Below, in pieces: positions 16,620 to 25,627 of a stretch of 57,191 nucleotides of DNA; the first letter of the stretch is position 1; every line of letters begins with the position of its first letter. A program made the position numbers and the translations under genes. The DNA is from a virus. The stretch covers positions 1 to 57,191 of the IMG/VR virus record IMGVR_UViG_3300028394_000089; one strand, given 5' to 3'. The notes beneath the pieces were generated by a model. That model was not told the DNA's origin and searched no databases. It worked only from the letters and a program-made list of their open reading frames with translations.

Positions 16620-19144
16620 GTTTTATAGAACAGTTTAAAAATATTGAAATGAAGAATGTCAACCTCGTCAGGTTGCCTAACATTTTATTTACAAAAGAAG
16701 AAAAGGGCAAGTTTGCCGAAACCGAAGATAACGAGAAGTTCCTCCAACAGTTGGTAAATGATGGGTGGAGAAAGTTTCGTGATAAGATTCCAGAGAATAA
16801 AAAGAAGGAGTATCTTAATCGTATTAAAGAGGAATTTGATATTGTTAAAGATTTAGGGTTTATTGATTATTTTCTTCTAGTTTGGCGTGTTATTAATAAG
16901 GCACGTAGTCTGGGAGCATTTATTGATTGGGGTCGTGGTAGCGCGGCGGGTAGTCTAATTTTCTATTTGATTGGCGTTACTGGCGTTGACCCTATTGATA
17001 AGAAATTGTTTTTTACGCGGTTTATATCAAAGGCTCGGGCTAAGAAAGAGGTTATTGATGGAGTCACGTATATTCAAGGTGATTTAGCTCCAGATGTTGA
17101 TATTAATCTCGGCGGCGTTCGTGATGAAATTATTGAGTGGTTAAAAGAATGTTATCCGAATAAAGTTTGCAAGATTTCTTCTCTGTCCACATTCTCTGGT
17201 AAAATTCTTGTTAAAGATGTTTACAAGATTGTTAACGAAGCAACAGAAGAACAGGCTAGTAATTTAGCGGATACAATCGGTAAAGTATTCGGAGTTGTTG
17301 AAGACATTGAAGATTCTTATAAAAATAGTGAGAAATTCCGCGATTGGGCAGATGGGTACAAGGAGTCTTACGAAATTGCGCTTAAGCTTCGTGGGCTTAT
17401 TCGTGGTAAGTCTACCCATGCAAGTGGATATTTTCTTTCATATTATCCGTTAGATAAATTTGTTCCCATCGAAAAGAACAAAGAAGGGGAGTTGGCTATC
17501 TCATATGAGATGAATACTGCTGCAAAATTTGGTATTAAGTTGGATTTGTTGGGACTTATCAGTAATGAAATTATTAAGAATGTATTTGAACAGATTACAG
17601 AGAAGTTTGAAGATATTGATCTTGACAATAATCCAGAAGTATATGAGCATTTGCAAGATGATAAATTACTTCCTTATGGTTTATATCAGATTAGTGCGGA
17701 TTGTGCTTACCGTGTTTGTAAGAACATTAAACCAGCAAATATTAGCCAATTGAGTGACGTTAACGCTATAGCTCGACCTGGGGCGTTAGCCTATGAAAAG
17801 CATTATGTTGATTTTACGGGAGAAGCCCCGCATGAAAAATTGCGTGAAGTGTTTTTAGAGTCACGCAATCTTCCCTTATATCAAGAGCAATTAATTCAAG
17901 CCCTTGTTACAGTTGGATTTACAGCTGACGAGTCTGAATATATTAGGCGTATTATTGGTAAGAAAAAGCGTGATGAGATGCCCAAGTGGAAAGATAAAGT
18001 ATTTGAAACTTGTGAGACGAATGGATTTGGCGAGCAAGTTGCGGAAGCGATTTGGAAAGTCATGTTGGATTCTGCAGATTATTCGTTTAATAAATCGCAC
18101 AGCTTTTGCGTGGCATATCTTGGCGCATTAACTGTTTACCTAAAGTATAAATATCCTTTAGAGTTCTTTACATCATGTTTAAATGCCGTCCAAAAACTTG
18201 TAGATCCAATGGAAGAAATACGTTTAATTGAACGTGAACTACCTTATTTTAATATTAAACTCCTACCTCCGCATCTGTTGAAGTCCGAAATGGGATTTAC
18301 AGTCGAAGGTCCGAATATCCGTTTTGGATTGAGTGCAATCAAAGGTATTTCAGATAGTGCAATGGAAAAATTAGTTAAGTTTCGTGGCGAGTATGACAGT
18401 AAGATTGATTGTTTTATGGCAGCAAAACAGGCTGGTTTAAATATTGGAGTGGTATCTTCACTTATCCAAGCGGGTTCTTTGGATGATCTAAATACTAAAC
18501 GTAGTCGTCTTGTTCTTGAAGCTCAGACATTTAATATTTTAACTGATCGTGAAAAGCGTTTGGTCAAAACAGTTCATGACGAGACGGATCAAAAGGATAT
18601 TCTAACTATTTTAACAATTCTTGTTGAAAAGAGTCAAGTAAAAGCCTCGCGCTTTGAAACGATTAAAAAGAAATACAATCCGTATAAAGAAATCTATATG
18701 TTGAATAGTCGTAATGAAGATCTAACAAACTATTTTTATGAGAAGAATTGTTTGGGATTTAGTTATAGCCAGAATTTAACTAAGATTTTTAAGAATATTA
18801 ATCCTAATTTTAAAACTATTCGATACGCGTTTGAGAATTGCGAGGAGAACGATCAAGTACTTATTATTGGAGAAATTCTAGAAACTCGTCAGTCGAAATC
18901 TCGTAATGGTAATAAGTTTTTTAAAGCTGGGGTAGCCGACGATACAGGAAAGGTTTCAGTACTTCTTTTCGATGGTCAACGCGGACTATTTCAAGAGTGT
19001 AAAGACGAGAATAAGGGCAATTTTCCTGAAGAGGGGGACATCGTAATTGTTAAAGGTCGTCTTAAAGGAGATGATGCTATTTTTGCAGACAAAATAGTCA
19101 AACAGGATTGTAAGATATATAAAAATATGAGAGATTTAAAATAA
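16616..19144 (+). CDS. DNA polymerase III alpha-like catalytic subunit (C family)
   Basis: An 842-residue polymerase lacking its own PHP domain. Palm motifs are WGRGSAAGSLI at 105-115, PDVDINL at 159-165 with catalytic Asp160 and Asp162, and LDLLGL about residue 306 with the third Asp. Finger and thumb segments follow (FNKSHSFCVAYLGALTVYLK near 494). Residues about 745-830 form an OB fold (ETRQSKSRNGNKFF...). It is the fork polymerase of the phage. The TAA stop abuts the stop of the convergent structural gene with no spacer. Confidence 0.9.
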   Translation: MSFIEQFKNIEMKNVNLVRLPNILFTKEEKGKFAETEDNEKFLQQLVNDGWRKFRDKIPENKKKEYLNRIKEEFDIVKDLGFIDYFLLVWRVINKARSLGAFIDWGRGSAAGSLIFYLIGVTGVDPIDKKLFFTRFISKARAKKEVIDGVTYIQGDLAPDVDINLGGVRDEIIEWLKECYPNKVCKISSLSTFSGKILVKDVYKIVNEATEEQASNLADTIGKVFGVVEDIEDSYKNSEKFRDWADGYKESYEIALKLRGLIRGKSTHASGYFLSYYPLDKFVPIEKNKEGELAISYEMNTAAKFGIKLDLLGLISNEIIKNVFEQITEKFEDIDLDNNPEVYEHLQDDKLLPYGLYQISADCAYRVCKNIKPANISQLSDVNAIARPGALAYEKHYVDFTGEAPHEKLREVFLESRNLPLYQEQLIQALVTVGFTADESEYIRRIIGKKKRDEMPKWKDKVFETCETNGFGEQVAEAIWKVMLDSADYSFNKSHSFCVAYLGALTVYLKYKYPLEFFTSCLNAVQKLVDPMEEIRLIERELPYFNIKLLPPHLLKSEMGFTVEGPNIRFGLSAIKGISDSAMEKLVKFRGEYDSKIDCFMAAKQAGLNIGVVSSLIQAGSLDDLNTKRSRLVLEAQTFNILTDREKRLVKTVHDETDQKDILTILTILVEKSQVKASRFETIKKKYNPYKEIYMLNSRNEDLTNYFYEKNCLGFSYSQNLTKIFKNINPNFKTIRYAFENCEENDQVLIIGEILETRQSKSRNGNKFFKAGVADDTGKVSVLLFDGQRGLFQECKDENKGNFPEEGDIVIVKGRLKGDDAIFADKIVKQDCKIYKNMRDLK

Positions 19145-19897
19145 TTAGTAATTTTTTGTAATTACATAGTTACCTTGAACAAACCCGCCAGCTTCTACAC
19201 TATTTTCAGAGCTTTCTATCTTACCATTAGTAATACTAATTGTTGCTAAATTACTACTCGTACAAATAGCTCCTATATTAATTGTAGCTGATTGTGTTGT
19301 AGGGCATTGGGCAATATATTGTCCAGCATTAATACCACGTAATGTTAAACTTTGTTTTGCACTATTAAAAATTATGCCAGCATTCGTACTGCTACCTAAA
19401 ACATATAATGGTTGCCATTCAACAGTTGCGGAATAATCAAATCCAATTGCATTTGTTAAAGATATATCAGTTGCAGTTCCATGACCGATACTTTCTGTTT
19501 GGGAAGACGATCCGCCACCTATTGAAAATGCACCACCACCAGCTCCAAAAACCGTAAATGAAGCCGATCCATTAACTATAGAATTTGCCTCACCATTTAG
19601 TGTGTGACTTGTCAGATAAGCTGTATAGGTTAAACCACCAATAGTAACTTGTGTACCTTGGTAAGAGGTAGGACTTGCGATAATAGTATTAAAAATACTA
19701 CCAATCGGATCACTAGTAACAATATAGCTAATAGACATAGTTCCTTGGACTGGACCATTAGGTATGCTAGCGATAGCTTTTATATTGCCAAGGGCACGTA
19801 CGCCCTCTAATGGAACTTGAAAAGAAACACTGGCATTAGTAGCAAACAATGACGATCCACCTACACTAACTGTTACATTTTGATATGACAATGCCAT
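19145..19897 (-). CDS. virion structural protein, tail-tube-like (hypothetical)
   Basis: A 250-residue protein rich in Ser, Thr, Gly, Ile and Val, with a MALSYQNVTVSVGG start and alternating beta pattern typical of phage tail or decoration proteins. The segment GFDYSATVEWQPLYVLGSS matches in layout SFEYNVNCERTPLFVMGSR in the next gene upstream, so the two appear to be paralogues. It follows that gene by 10 nt in one minus-strand operon. Its stop abuts the polymerase stop tail to tail. No database family is claimed. Confidence 0.6.
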   Translation of the reverse strand: MALSYQNVTVSVGGSSLFATNASVSFQVPLEGVRALGNIKAIASIPNGPVQGTMSISYIVTSDPIGSIFNTIIASPTSYQGTQVTIGGLTYTAYLTSHTLNGEANSIVNGSASFTVFGAGGGAFSIGGGSSSQTESIGHGTATDISLTNAIGFDYSATVEWQPLYVLGSSTNAGIIFNSAKQSLTLRGINAGQYIAQCPTTQSATINIGAICTSSNLATISITNGKIESSENSVEAGGFVQGNYVITKNY

Positions 19898-19907
19898 AAT
19901 AATTTAA

Positions 19908-20702
19908 TTACATCAAAAAGCTTCTAAAGAGCAACTCTACGGTAGAAGAATTTTCGATACTACTATCGTAAGTATTTGATATTAATCTAGCATTCGGCAA
20001 ATAGAATGACTCGATAGTTTGTGTTTTATTACAATTTTTTAAATAAATTTGCAAATTTTGTATGTTAGGAGTACAAAGCAGGGTTTGAATATCAGATAAT
20101 TCATAGTCATCAATTTCTATTGATAATTTTAATTCGGCAGTTACTGGCTTTTTTAAAAGAACATCCGATGGATCTCTAGAACCCATTACAAACAATGGGG
20201 TTCTTTCGCAGTTTACGTTATATTCAAAAGAAGTAATACGATTTGTAGAACCCTCATTTGCGTTAATAATAATACTGCCAGCATTTGCTACATAAATATT
20301 GTCAGTATTTGTAGACGGGATAATTGATTCCTCTACACCTCCACCTATATTATTATAAACAATAAAATCTGTAGTAATATTAGCAACATCTCCAATACCG
20401 CATGAAGCAGAATATCTTGTTAAATACCCACTTTTAAAACCAAAAGAATTATTTTTATAAGATATAAAACCATTACATGATCTATTGCCAGTAAGGTATT
20501 TTAATGGATCTGCTTGTATTAAAAATCTGCTAAATGATATATTTCTAGAGCTTTCCCCCTGCGAAGTCGCAGCAAAATTACCACCTAATACATCAATATT
20601 ATCAAAAGGTATATCAAAATCACCATTAAAACTATTTACACCAGACAGTTCTTGTTGATTTATAATTAGCTTTTGATCGGCATATATATTTCTTCCGTAC
20701 AT
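19908..20702 (-). CDS. virion structural protein, paralogue of the downstream gene (hypothetical)
   Basis: A 264-residue beta-rich protein. It begins MYGRNIYADQKL and contains ERTPLFVMGSRDPSDVLL, the counterpart of EWQPLYVLGSS in 19145-19897. Both read like tail-tube or baseplate-type virion proteins with a shared fold. The gene has a GTGTAAA motif 15 nt before its ATG, the same element seen ahead of other virion-like genes in this window. It is first in a two-gene minus-strand operon and is divergent from 20764. Confidence 0.6.
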   Translation of the reverse strand: MYGRNIYADQKLIINQQELSGVNSFNGDFDIPFDNIDVLGGNFAATSQGESSRNISFSRFLIQADPLKYLTGNRSCNGFISYKNNSFGFKSGYLTRYSASCGIGDVANITTDFIVYNNIGGGVEESIIPSTNTDNIYVANAGSIIINANEGSTNRITSFEYNVNCERTPLFVMGSRDPSDVLLKKPVTAELKLSIEIDDYELSDIQTLLCTPNIQNLQIYLKNCNKTQTIESFYLPNARLISNTYDSSIENSSTVELLFRSFLM

Positions 20703-20710
20703 TACAGTGC

Positions 20711-20717
20711 TTTACAC
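20711..20717 (-). promoter_or_regulatory. candidate late-promoter motif (GTGTAAA)
   Basis: Reads TTTTTAGTGTAAAG on the minus strand, GTG beginning 15 nt before the ATG at 20702. No TTGACA-like -35 box precedes it. Similar elements precede 20764, 25597, 28648, 35356 and 45192. Confidence 0.45.
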
Positions 20718-20747
20718 TAAAAATATAGGCTAAGAATTTTATAATTA

Positions 20748-20755
20748 GTGTAATC
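20748..20755 (+). promoter_or_regulatory. candidate late-promoter motif (GTGTAATC)
   Basis: Reads AATTAGTGTAATC, GTG beginning 16 nt before the ATG at 20764. Member of the shared GTGTAAT motif set. Confidence 0.45.
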
Positions 20756-20763
20756 TTATAATT

Positions 20764-21498
20764 ATGCCCCTTCCAAAACCCAAAAAGAAAGAAAAACAAG
20801 GAGATTTTATTTCACGTTGCGCAGGTGACACAACAATGAATAAAGACTTTCCAGAAACCAAACAGCGTGTTGCAGTTTGTTATTCACAATGGCAACAAGC
20901 CAAGGCTAACGCAATGGCAAGTTTTGGCGAGGGAGATAATGAAGTTTTATTTGAATGCCCAGAGTGCGTACAAGCCGCACAAAAAACTTATGGTGGCAAA
21001 AAACGTAGCGATCTTAAAGATGGTGATTTTTTATTTCCATCAACTCGTAGTTTTCCTATTGTAAGTCCACAAGATGTTCGTGACGCTATTAGTAATTATG
21101 GACGTATGGGCGGTAAAATGACTTATGATTCTTTTATTAAGCTTCTCTATAAAAAAGCTCGTAGTAAAGGACAAGCTTTTGTAGATGCAATTCCAGAGAA
21201 AACTCGTAAAGAGCATAAATTAACAGCTTCAATGGATGAAACTTTGGATGATTATAAAAATGAATTAATTGAAATGGGTATGACTTCAATCAAAAGTATT
21301 GCCGATCATGCGCAAGAAATGGTTGATAGTTTTAATGACCCAAAAATAAAAGAAAATTTAGCAGAACCATGGCTTTTATCTCAAATTTCCCTGGCTTTAG
21401 ATTATATGATGACTATTAGTAATTATGTAATGTACGCACAAGAAGCTGATGAAGAGATGGATTTAATGGAAGAAAATCAAAATAATTTACCAGAATAA
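20764..21498 (+). CDS. phage structural/assembly protein with two small conserved phage domains
   Basis: A 244-residue protein. Residues 1-47 (PLPKPKKKEKQGDFISRC, MNKDFPETKQRVAVCYSQW) are a small domain often found on phage portal, protease or scaffold polypeptides. Residues about 70-140 (DLKDGDFLFPSTRSFPIVSP, then ISNYGRMGGKM) resemble another short phage domain. The C-terminal third is helical and acidic. It is followed 1 nt later by two more small conserved phage genes, forming a likely structural operon. Confidence 0.6.
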   Translation: MPLPKPKKKEKQGDFISRCAGDTTMNKDFPETKQRVAVCYSQWQQAKANAMASFGEGDNEVLFECPECVQAAQKTYGGKKRSDLKDGDFLFPSTRSFPIVSPQDVRDAISNYGRMGGKMTYDSFIKLLYKKARSKGQAFVDAIPEKTRKEHKLTASMDETLDDYKNELIEMGMTSIKSIADHAQEMVDSFNDPKIKENLAEPWLLSQISLALDYMMTISNYVMYAQEADEEMDLMEENQNNLPE

Positions 21499-21499
21499 T

Positions 21500-21889
21500 A
21501 TGAAAACAGAAATTAAAGCCGACGCTGCTAGTGCAGGAACATACATCGCCACCCTTTTAAATGCAGGGACTTCTTTGCATTACTTACATTTTAGAACTCG
21601 TAGCTTCTCTATTCATGAAGCTCTTGGCGATTTATACGAGAGTGTTATTGGTTTTGCAGACACACTAACCGAAGCTTATCAAGGTCGTCATCAAATTCTA
21701 CTTGATTTCCCTTCTCAGTCTGTGGCAATGCCAACAAATGAATTAGAATTTGTTTTAAAACTTCATTCTTATGTAATTAATGCAAGATACTCTTTCGCAC
21801 CAGCGGAAGAGACTGAATTGCAAAATATTATTGATGAATTGATTGGAGCTATTGATAAAGCCGCCTATAAAATTAAGTTTCTTGCCTAA
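21500..21889 (+). CDS. helical phage protein, DUF5856/ferritin-like candidate
   Basis: A 129-residue all-helical protein (KADAASAGTYIATLLNAGTS, HYLHFRTRSFSIHEALGDLY). The HxxH and E residues in helices at 29-44 recall four-helix Dps/ferritin-like folds found in large phages. The exact role is unknown. It lies 1 nt after the structural gene 20764 and 2 nt before 21892, so it is co-transcribed with them. Confidence 0.5.
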   Translation: MKTEIKADAASAGTYIATLLNAGTSLHYLHFRTRSFSIHEALGDLYESVIGFADTLTEAYQGRHQILLDFPSQSVAMPTNELEFVLKLHSYVINARYSFAPAEETELQNIIDELIGAIDKAAYKIKFLA

Positions 21890-21891
21890 TA

Positions 21892-22458
21892 ATGAGTAGC
21901 TTATTTCCAGTTCTTGAGGCTGTTGAATATAAAAATAAAGCATTATATATCAAAGTAAAAGAAGCTGCTGATAAAAAATTCGCTAAAGATAGTTACGTTA
22001 AAAATCTTTGGATTATTCGTGAATATAAAAAACGTGGTGGCGAAGTAGCTTACGAAGGTAAAAAACCTTCTAATACTTCTATACAAAAACAAGTAAAAAG
22101 TCATCAAGATATATTTACTGTATCATATTGCGCTGAATGTTCAGATAGTGAGTTTGGAACTGAAGAACTGGTTATTTGCGAAGTGGAAGCCAAAGAAGCT
22201 CATAAAAAATTAAATAAACCGTTTAGAACTCCAAAAGGCCCAAAAAAGTTTAGCGTTTACGTTAAAAATGATAAAGGTAACATTGTTAAAGTAAACTTTG
22301 GATCTCCAGATATGGCAATCAGAAGAGATGAGCCAGCTAGAAGAAAAAGTTTTCGCGCGCGCATGAGATGCGATAGTCCAGGACCAAAATGGAAAGCACG
22401 TTATTGGGCTTGTAAAACTTGGGAAGCTGGAAAGACTGTTACACAAATTGTAAGTTAA
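21892..22458 (+). CDS. phage protein with C-terminal FSVYVK...RRKSFRAR domain
   Basis: A 188-residue basic protein. The C-terminal 75 residues contain KKFSVYVKNDKGNIVKVNFG, then a RRDEPARRKSFRAR stretch and a WKARYWACKTW end. This domain is common in large tailed phages, where it is often attached to prohead protease or other capsid-assembly proteins. Cysteines in that domain may bind a metal. The N-terminal part (lysine-rich, helical) is not recognised. It ends the three-gene structural run. Confidence 0.6.
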   Translation: MSSLFPVLEAVEYKNKALYIKVKEAADKKFAKDSYVKNLWIIREYKKRGGEVAYEGKKPSNTSIQKQVKSHQDIFTVSYCAECSDSEFGTEELVICEVEAKEAHKKLNKPFRTPKGPKKFSVYVKNDKGNIVKVNFGSPDMAIRRDEPARRKSFRARMRCDSPGPKWKARYWACKTWEAGKTVTQIVS

Positions 22459-22460
22459 CC

Positions 22461-22488
22461 TTGACTAAACATAAAATCTTGTTACTAT
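22461..22488 (+). promoter_or_regulatory. sigma70-like promoter
   Basis: TTGACT (22461-22466), 16-nt spacer, TACTAT (22483-22488), 7 nt before the ATG at 22496. Predicted transcript starts at the start codon. Confidence 0.65.
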
Positions 22489-22495
22489 AGATATT

Positions 22496-22792
22496 ATGAT
22501 AGTAACATGGACGGTAAAAGGCTCGGATTGGCAACAATCCATTAAAGCAAATATTAACTCAAATCCAGGGGAAATCGCCACACAATGTGTGGAAAAATTA
22601 ATAAACACTCTTAAAGAGGAAGGAGATGAAGCTAGTTTTGGAGCAATACTCGGTATTAGCCATTCACAAATGAAAAGTGATGAAGAGCATTATTTTATGT
22701 ACGCCCCTTTAGTACTTGCTAACGCTGGCTTTTATGAAGATGCGGATGCTTTAGAAAAAGCCATAGATTTAGACTCTAGTCTCAAAGAATGA
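22496..22792 (+). CDS. hypothetical protein
   Basis: A 98-residue protein of unknown function: a short beta start (MIVTWTVKG) followed by helices and an acidic tail. It is the first gene behind its own promoter (22461-22488) and overlaps the metallopeptidase-VWA gene by 4 nt, so it may belong to the same module as that protein and the AAA+ ATPase. No motif is recognised. Confidence 0.65.
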   Translation: MIVTWTVKGSDWQQSIKANINSNPGEIATQCVEKLINTLKEEGDEASFGAILGISHSQMKSDEEHYFMYAPLVLANAGFYEDADALEKAIDLDSSLKE

Positions 22793-24024
22793 AAGAATCC
22801 TTAACCTATGATGAGTATAGAGAGATTATGGAGTCTCTTATAGAACATCATGGGATATTTTACCAATTCTGGAGGATCTGTAAACCAGTATTCTCTAATG
22901 AAGTACCGACTGCTTGTGTTGGATTTGATAAAGACGCAAATTGTATTGAATTTTTAATTAATAAAAAATTCTGGAATAAGCAATCAGAACACAATAAAAA
23001 ATTTGTAATTGCCCATGAGTGTATACATGTTATCCATTCACACGGAAAACGTGCTGGTAAAAAAATGTCGCCAGCGGCTAACCAAGCAATGGACATTGTA
23101 GTTAACGAATCACTTGTTAAATACTTTGGATTTGATCGCAAACAATTCGACCCAAAAAATCAATACTATTGGCTAAACACAAGTTTTGATAAAGAGGATA
23201 ATGTATTGCCTTGGAATAATTTTGAATATTACTATAACCTTTTGCTTAAAGATAGTACAAAAATAAAAAATAAACAATTAGTCAGTGATCATGGCGGCCT
23301 TGGAGATATTCCAGAAGAGAGCGCTCAAGAAATTATTAATCAATTAAGTGAAGAAGAAACTGAAACACTTAAAAATATAACAGAAGATGCTGAAAAAAAT
23401 AGCCGTAAAAATGAAAAACAAATCGGAAATACCAAGGGTGGGTTGATTCAAAAATTAAATAATAAAGCGGTTCCTGTAAAAAAGAAATGGGAAACAATTA
23501 TTAAACGTTTTGAAAAGAAAATGACAAAAGATGAATCTCTTGAAAATCATTGGATAATGAAAGACAGGCGCCTTTTTAATTTAAATTTTGATATATTTTT
23601 ACCTTCTGATATCGAACAAACGGTAAGAAAAACTGAAGCCAATAAAATTGCAACTTGGTTTTTTATGGATACTAGTGGATCTTGCTGGGGTCTAGCTCCA
23701 AGATTTTTCCGCGCGGCTAAAAGTTTAAATCCAGATAAATTTGACGTACAATTTTTTGCATTTGATACTGATGTTTATAAAGTTGATTTAAAAAAGAATA
23801 AACTAGCTGGCGGCGGCGGAACCAGCTTTAGATGTGTTACGGATTACGTCTATAAAAAACATGCACAAAACCCTTATGTTTGGGTAATCACTGACGGATG
23901 GGGCAATGGGGCTAGCATCCCAGAAGAGCAACGCAAAAAATGGAATTGGTTTTTAACAAGCGATGGAACTACTGCTTATATACCTAATGGTTGTAAAATT
24001 CATTCTTTAAAAGATTTTGAGTAG
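22789..24024 (+). CDS. DUF2201-like metallopeptidase-fold and VWA domain protein
   Basis: A 411-residue two-domain protein. The N-terminal domain has HECIH at 76-80 (HExxH zinc motif), a conserved N107-E108 region and helical surroundings. The C-terminal VWA-like domain has a MIDAS motif DTSGS at 294-298, GGGGTSF near 341 and ITDGWG near 365. Such proteins work with MoxR-type AAA+ ATPases, one of which follows 31 nt downstream. The pair probably remodels or activates a protein target, as chaperone-like systems do; the target is unknown. Confidence 0.8.
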   Translation: MKESLTYDEYREIMESLIEHHGIFYQFWRICKPVFSNEVPTACVGFDKDANCIEFLINKKFWNKQSEHNKKFVIAHECIHVIHSHGKRAGKKMSPAANQAMDIVVNESLVKYFGFDRKQFDPKNQYYWLNTSFDKEDNVLPWNNFEYYYNLLLKDSTKIKNKQLVSDHGGLGDIPEESAQEIINQLSEEETETLKNITEDAEKNSRKNEKQIGNTKGGLIQKLNNKAVPVKKKWETIIKRFEKKMTKDESLENHWIMKDRRLFNLNFDIFLPSDIEQTVRKTEANKIATWFFMDTSGSCWGLAPRFFRAAKSLNPDKFDVQFFAFDTDVYKVDLKKNKLAGGGGTSFRCVTDYVYKKHAQNPYVWVITDGWGNGASIPEEQRKKWNWFLTSDGTTAYIPNGCKIHSLKDFE

Positions 24025-24049
24025 ACTTTTATAAAAATCTTCTTATAAT
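24022..24049 (+). promoter_or_regulatory. sigma70-like promoter
   Basis: TAGACT (24022-24027), 16-nt spacer, TATAAT (24044-24049), 6 nt before the ATG at 24056. Overlaps the end of the upstream gene, so the AAA+ gene can be expressed on its own. Confidence 0.65.
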
Positions 24050-24055
24050 AACGAT

Positions 24056-25090
24056 ATGGCTAATGATCTAGTAATGATTAAAAATAAATTAAACCAATAT
24101 TTTAAATTGGGTAAAAATGTATTACTAGAAGGGAAACACGGAACTGGGAAGACAAGCCTTGTTACCGAAGTATTTGATAAAAATTGCAAAAATTGGCTTT
24201 ACTTCTCTGGTTCCACTCTTGACCCTTGGGTTGATTTTATTGGAGTTCCAAAAGAAGTCAAACGTGGAAATGAATATGTATTATCTTTCGTGCTACCAGA
24301 AAAAATGAGTGACGAAAGTGTAGAAGCTATTTTTATTGACGAGTACAATCGTAGTCACAAAAAAGTTCGTAATGGAACAATGGAGCTAATTCAATTTAAA
24401 AGTATTAATGGTCGTAAGTTCCCGAATCTCAAAGTAGTATGGGCAGCAATTAATCCCAGTGATGATGACGACGAACTTTACGACGTAGAAACTCTTGATG
24501 CGGCTCAAACAGACCGTTTTCAAGTACAAATTAAAGTTCCATTTATTCCCGATTACGATTATTTTGTTAAAAAATTTGGACTAGATCATACAAAATCCGC
24601 CCTTGAATGGTGGAATGGGATGCCAGATAAAGCCAAAAAAATGGTTTCACCACGCCGCTTAGACTATGCTCTTGAAATTTTTAGGGAGGGTGGGGATGTA
24701 TTTGATGTTCTTCCGCTCGAAACAAACCCTACAAAACTCTTGGCGACTCTAAAGGTGGGAAGTCTAGAGGATAAACTAAAAAGTTTATTTAAAGCCAAAA
24801 ATGCCGATAAAGCAAAAACTTTCTTCGAACAAGAAAACAACTTCCAAGCGGCGCTACCTATTATTAAAAGAAATAATGAATATTTGAAATTTTTTCTGCC
24901 CACTGTAGATAATGAAAGAATTTCTTCTTTATTCTTTAGTGACAATAAATTTCGTGAATTTATTTTAGAACATGCTCCATATTTTAAACCAGCTCTTGAA
25001 GAAATTTCTAAACTAAAGTCTTTAAACAAAAATGATTTGGGTCAAATTAATCAAGCTCTAAAACAAGTAGGAAATATTACTTATTTTTAA
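24056..25090 (+). CDS. MoxR-type AAA+ ATPase
   Basis: A 344-residue AAA+ protein. Walker A is EGKHGTGKTS at 25-34 and Walker B is AIFIDEYNR at 91-99 with Asp95/Glu96. Sensor and arginine-finger regions lie near WAAINPSD and AQTDRFQV (about 137-165), and SPRRLDYAL near 200 is a sensor-2-like motif. It pairs with the VWA/metallopeptidase protein immediately upstream. Its TAA overlaps by 4 nt the TAA of the convergent minus-strand gene (TTAA). Confidence 0.85.
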   Translation: MANDLVMIKNKLNQYFKLGKNVLLEGKHGTGKTSLVTEVFDKNCKNWLYFSGSTLDPWVDFIGVPKEVKRGNEYVLSFVLPEKMSDESVEAIFIDEYNRSHKKVRNGTMELIQFKSINGRKFPNLKVVWAAINPSDDDDELYDVETLDAAQTDRFQVQIKVPFIPDYDYFVKKFGLDHTKSALEWWNGMPDKAKKMVSPRRLDYALEIFREGGDVFDVLPLETNPTKLLATLKVGSLEDKLKSLFKAKNADKAKTFFEQENNFQAALPIIKRNNEYLKFFLPTVDNERISSLFFSDNKFREFILEHAPYFKPALEEISKLKSLNKNDLGQINQALKQVGNITYF

Positions 25091-25275
25091 CAATAAAAAA
25101 GTTCTTTAAAAAAGCTCCAGCTAGCCGCGCTAGCTACCCCCAGCTGCGCCGTAAAAGCTGCAGTATAAGTTATCTGACTGAATAAAAGTAGGACAGACAC
25201 AGCGAATAGTAATAATGAAACGACTCCTAGAGTATTTAAACAATGATTAATAGCTTGTTTCATTTTTTTACTCAT
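25087..25275 (-). CDS. small membrane protein
   Basis: A 62-residue protein with one long or two short hydrophobic segments (about residues 15-32 and 36-52) after a basic N-terminus. It lies 4 nt downstream of another small membrane protein gene (25280-25597) in a minus-strand pair. A pair of small membrane proteins in a phage could be lysis proteins (holin type), but no lysin is next to them. Tail-to-tail stop overlap with 24056-25090. Confidence 0.5.
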   Translation of the reverse strand: MSKKMKQAINHCLNTLGVVSLLLFAVSVLLLFSQITYTAAFTAQLGVASAASWSFFKELFYC

Positions 25276-25279
25276 GGTA

Positions 25280-25597
25280 TTAATTAGTTTTATTCGTTAA
25301 AACAGCTACGGCTCTTTCGATCTCTCTTAGCCTGAGCTCTATAAGTTCTAATGATTTAGTCTGAGTATTATCAATTTGATTTTTAATTTCTAATTGGCCC
25401 AAAATTAATTCAATTTTTTGGATCTGGTCTTGGCTTTTCTGAAACTCTGTACGGGTAATAAATGTATTTTGTAAGTAAAGGCTTGCCATCATAAAACCCA
25501 AAATAGCCAATTTCCAGATATTATCAAAAGATAAGAGTTCGTGGAGAGTAATTGGCTTTGGATTATTTGCAACAATTTTTTTATTAGAGGCTAACAT
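25280..25597 (-). CDS. small membrane-anchored coiled-coil protein
   Basis: A 105-residue protein from ATG 25597 (MLASNKK). A transmembrane segment at about residues 26-44 (LAILGFMMASLYL) is followed by a coiled coil rich in Gln, Glu and Leu to the C-terminus. An in-frame ATG at 25624 would add nine codons but would place the GTGTAATA promoter-like motif inside the gene, so 25597 is preferred. Possible holin, spanin or virion anchor; not decided. It is divergent from 25628. Confidence 0.5.
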   Translation of the reverse strand: MLASNKKIVANNPKPITLHELLSFDNIWKLAILGFMMASLYLQNTFITRTEFQKSQDQIQKIELILGQLEIKNQIDNTQTKSLELIELRLREIERAVAVLTNKTN

Positions 25598-25614
25598 AAT
25601 TGAGCTATATAATA

Positions 25615-25622
25615 TATTACAC
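25615..25622 (-). promoter_or_regulatory. candidate late-promoter motif (GTGTAATA)
   Basis: Minus strand GTGTGTAATATATTATATAG, 25 nt upstream of ATG 25597. Overlaps on the other strand TATAAT/TATATT boxes serving the divergent gene at 25628. Confidence 0.4.
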
Positions 25623-25627
25623 ACAAA

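Noticed and set aside
25087-25597. Holin-spanin lysis cassette
   Set aside because: Two small membrane proteins are adjacent, but no endolysin or clear spanin features are near, so a lysis role is not claimed.
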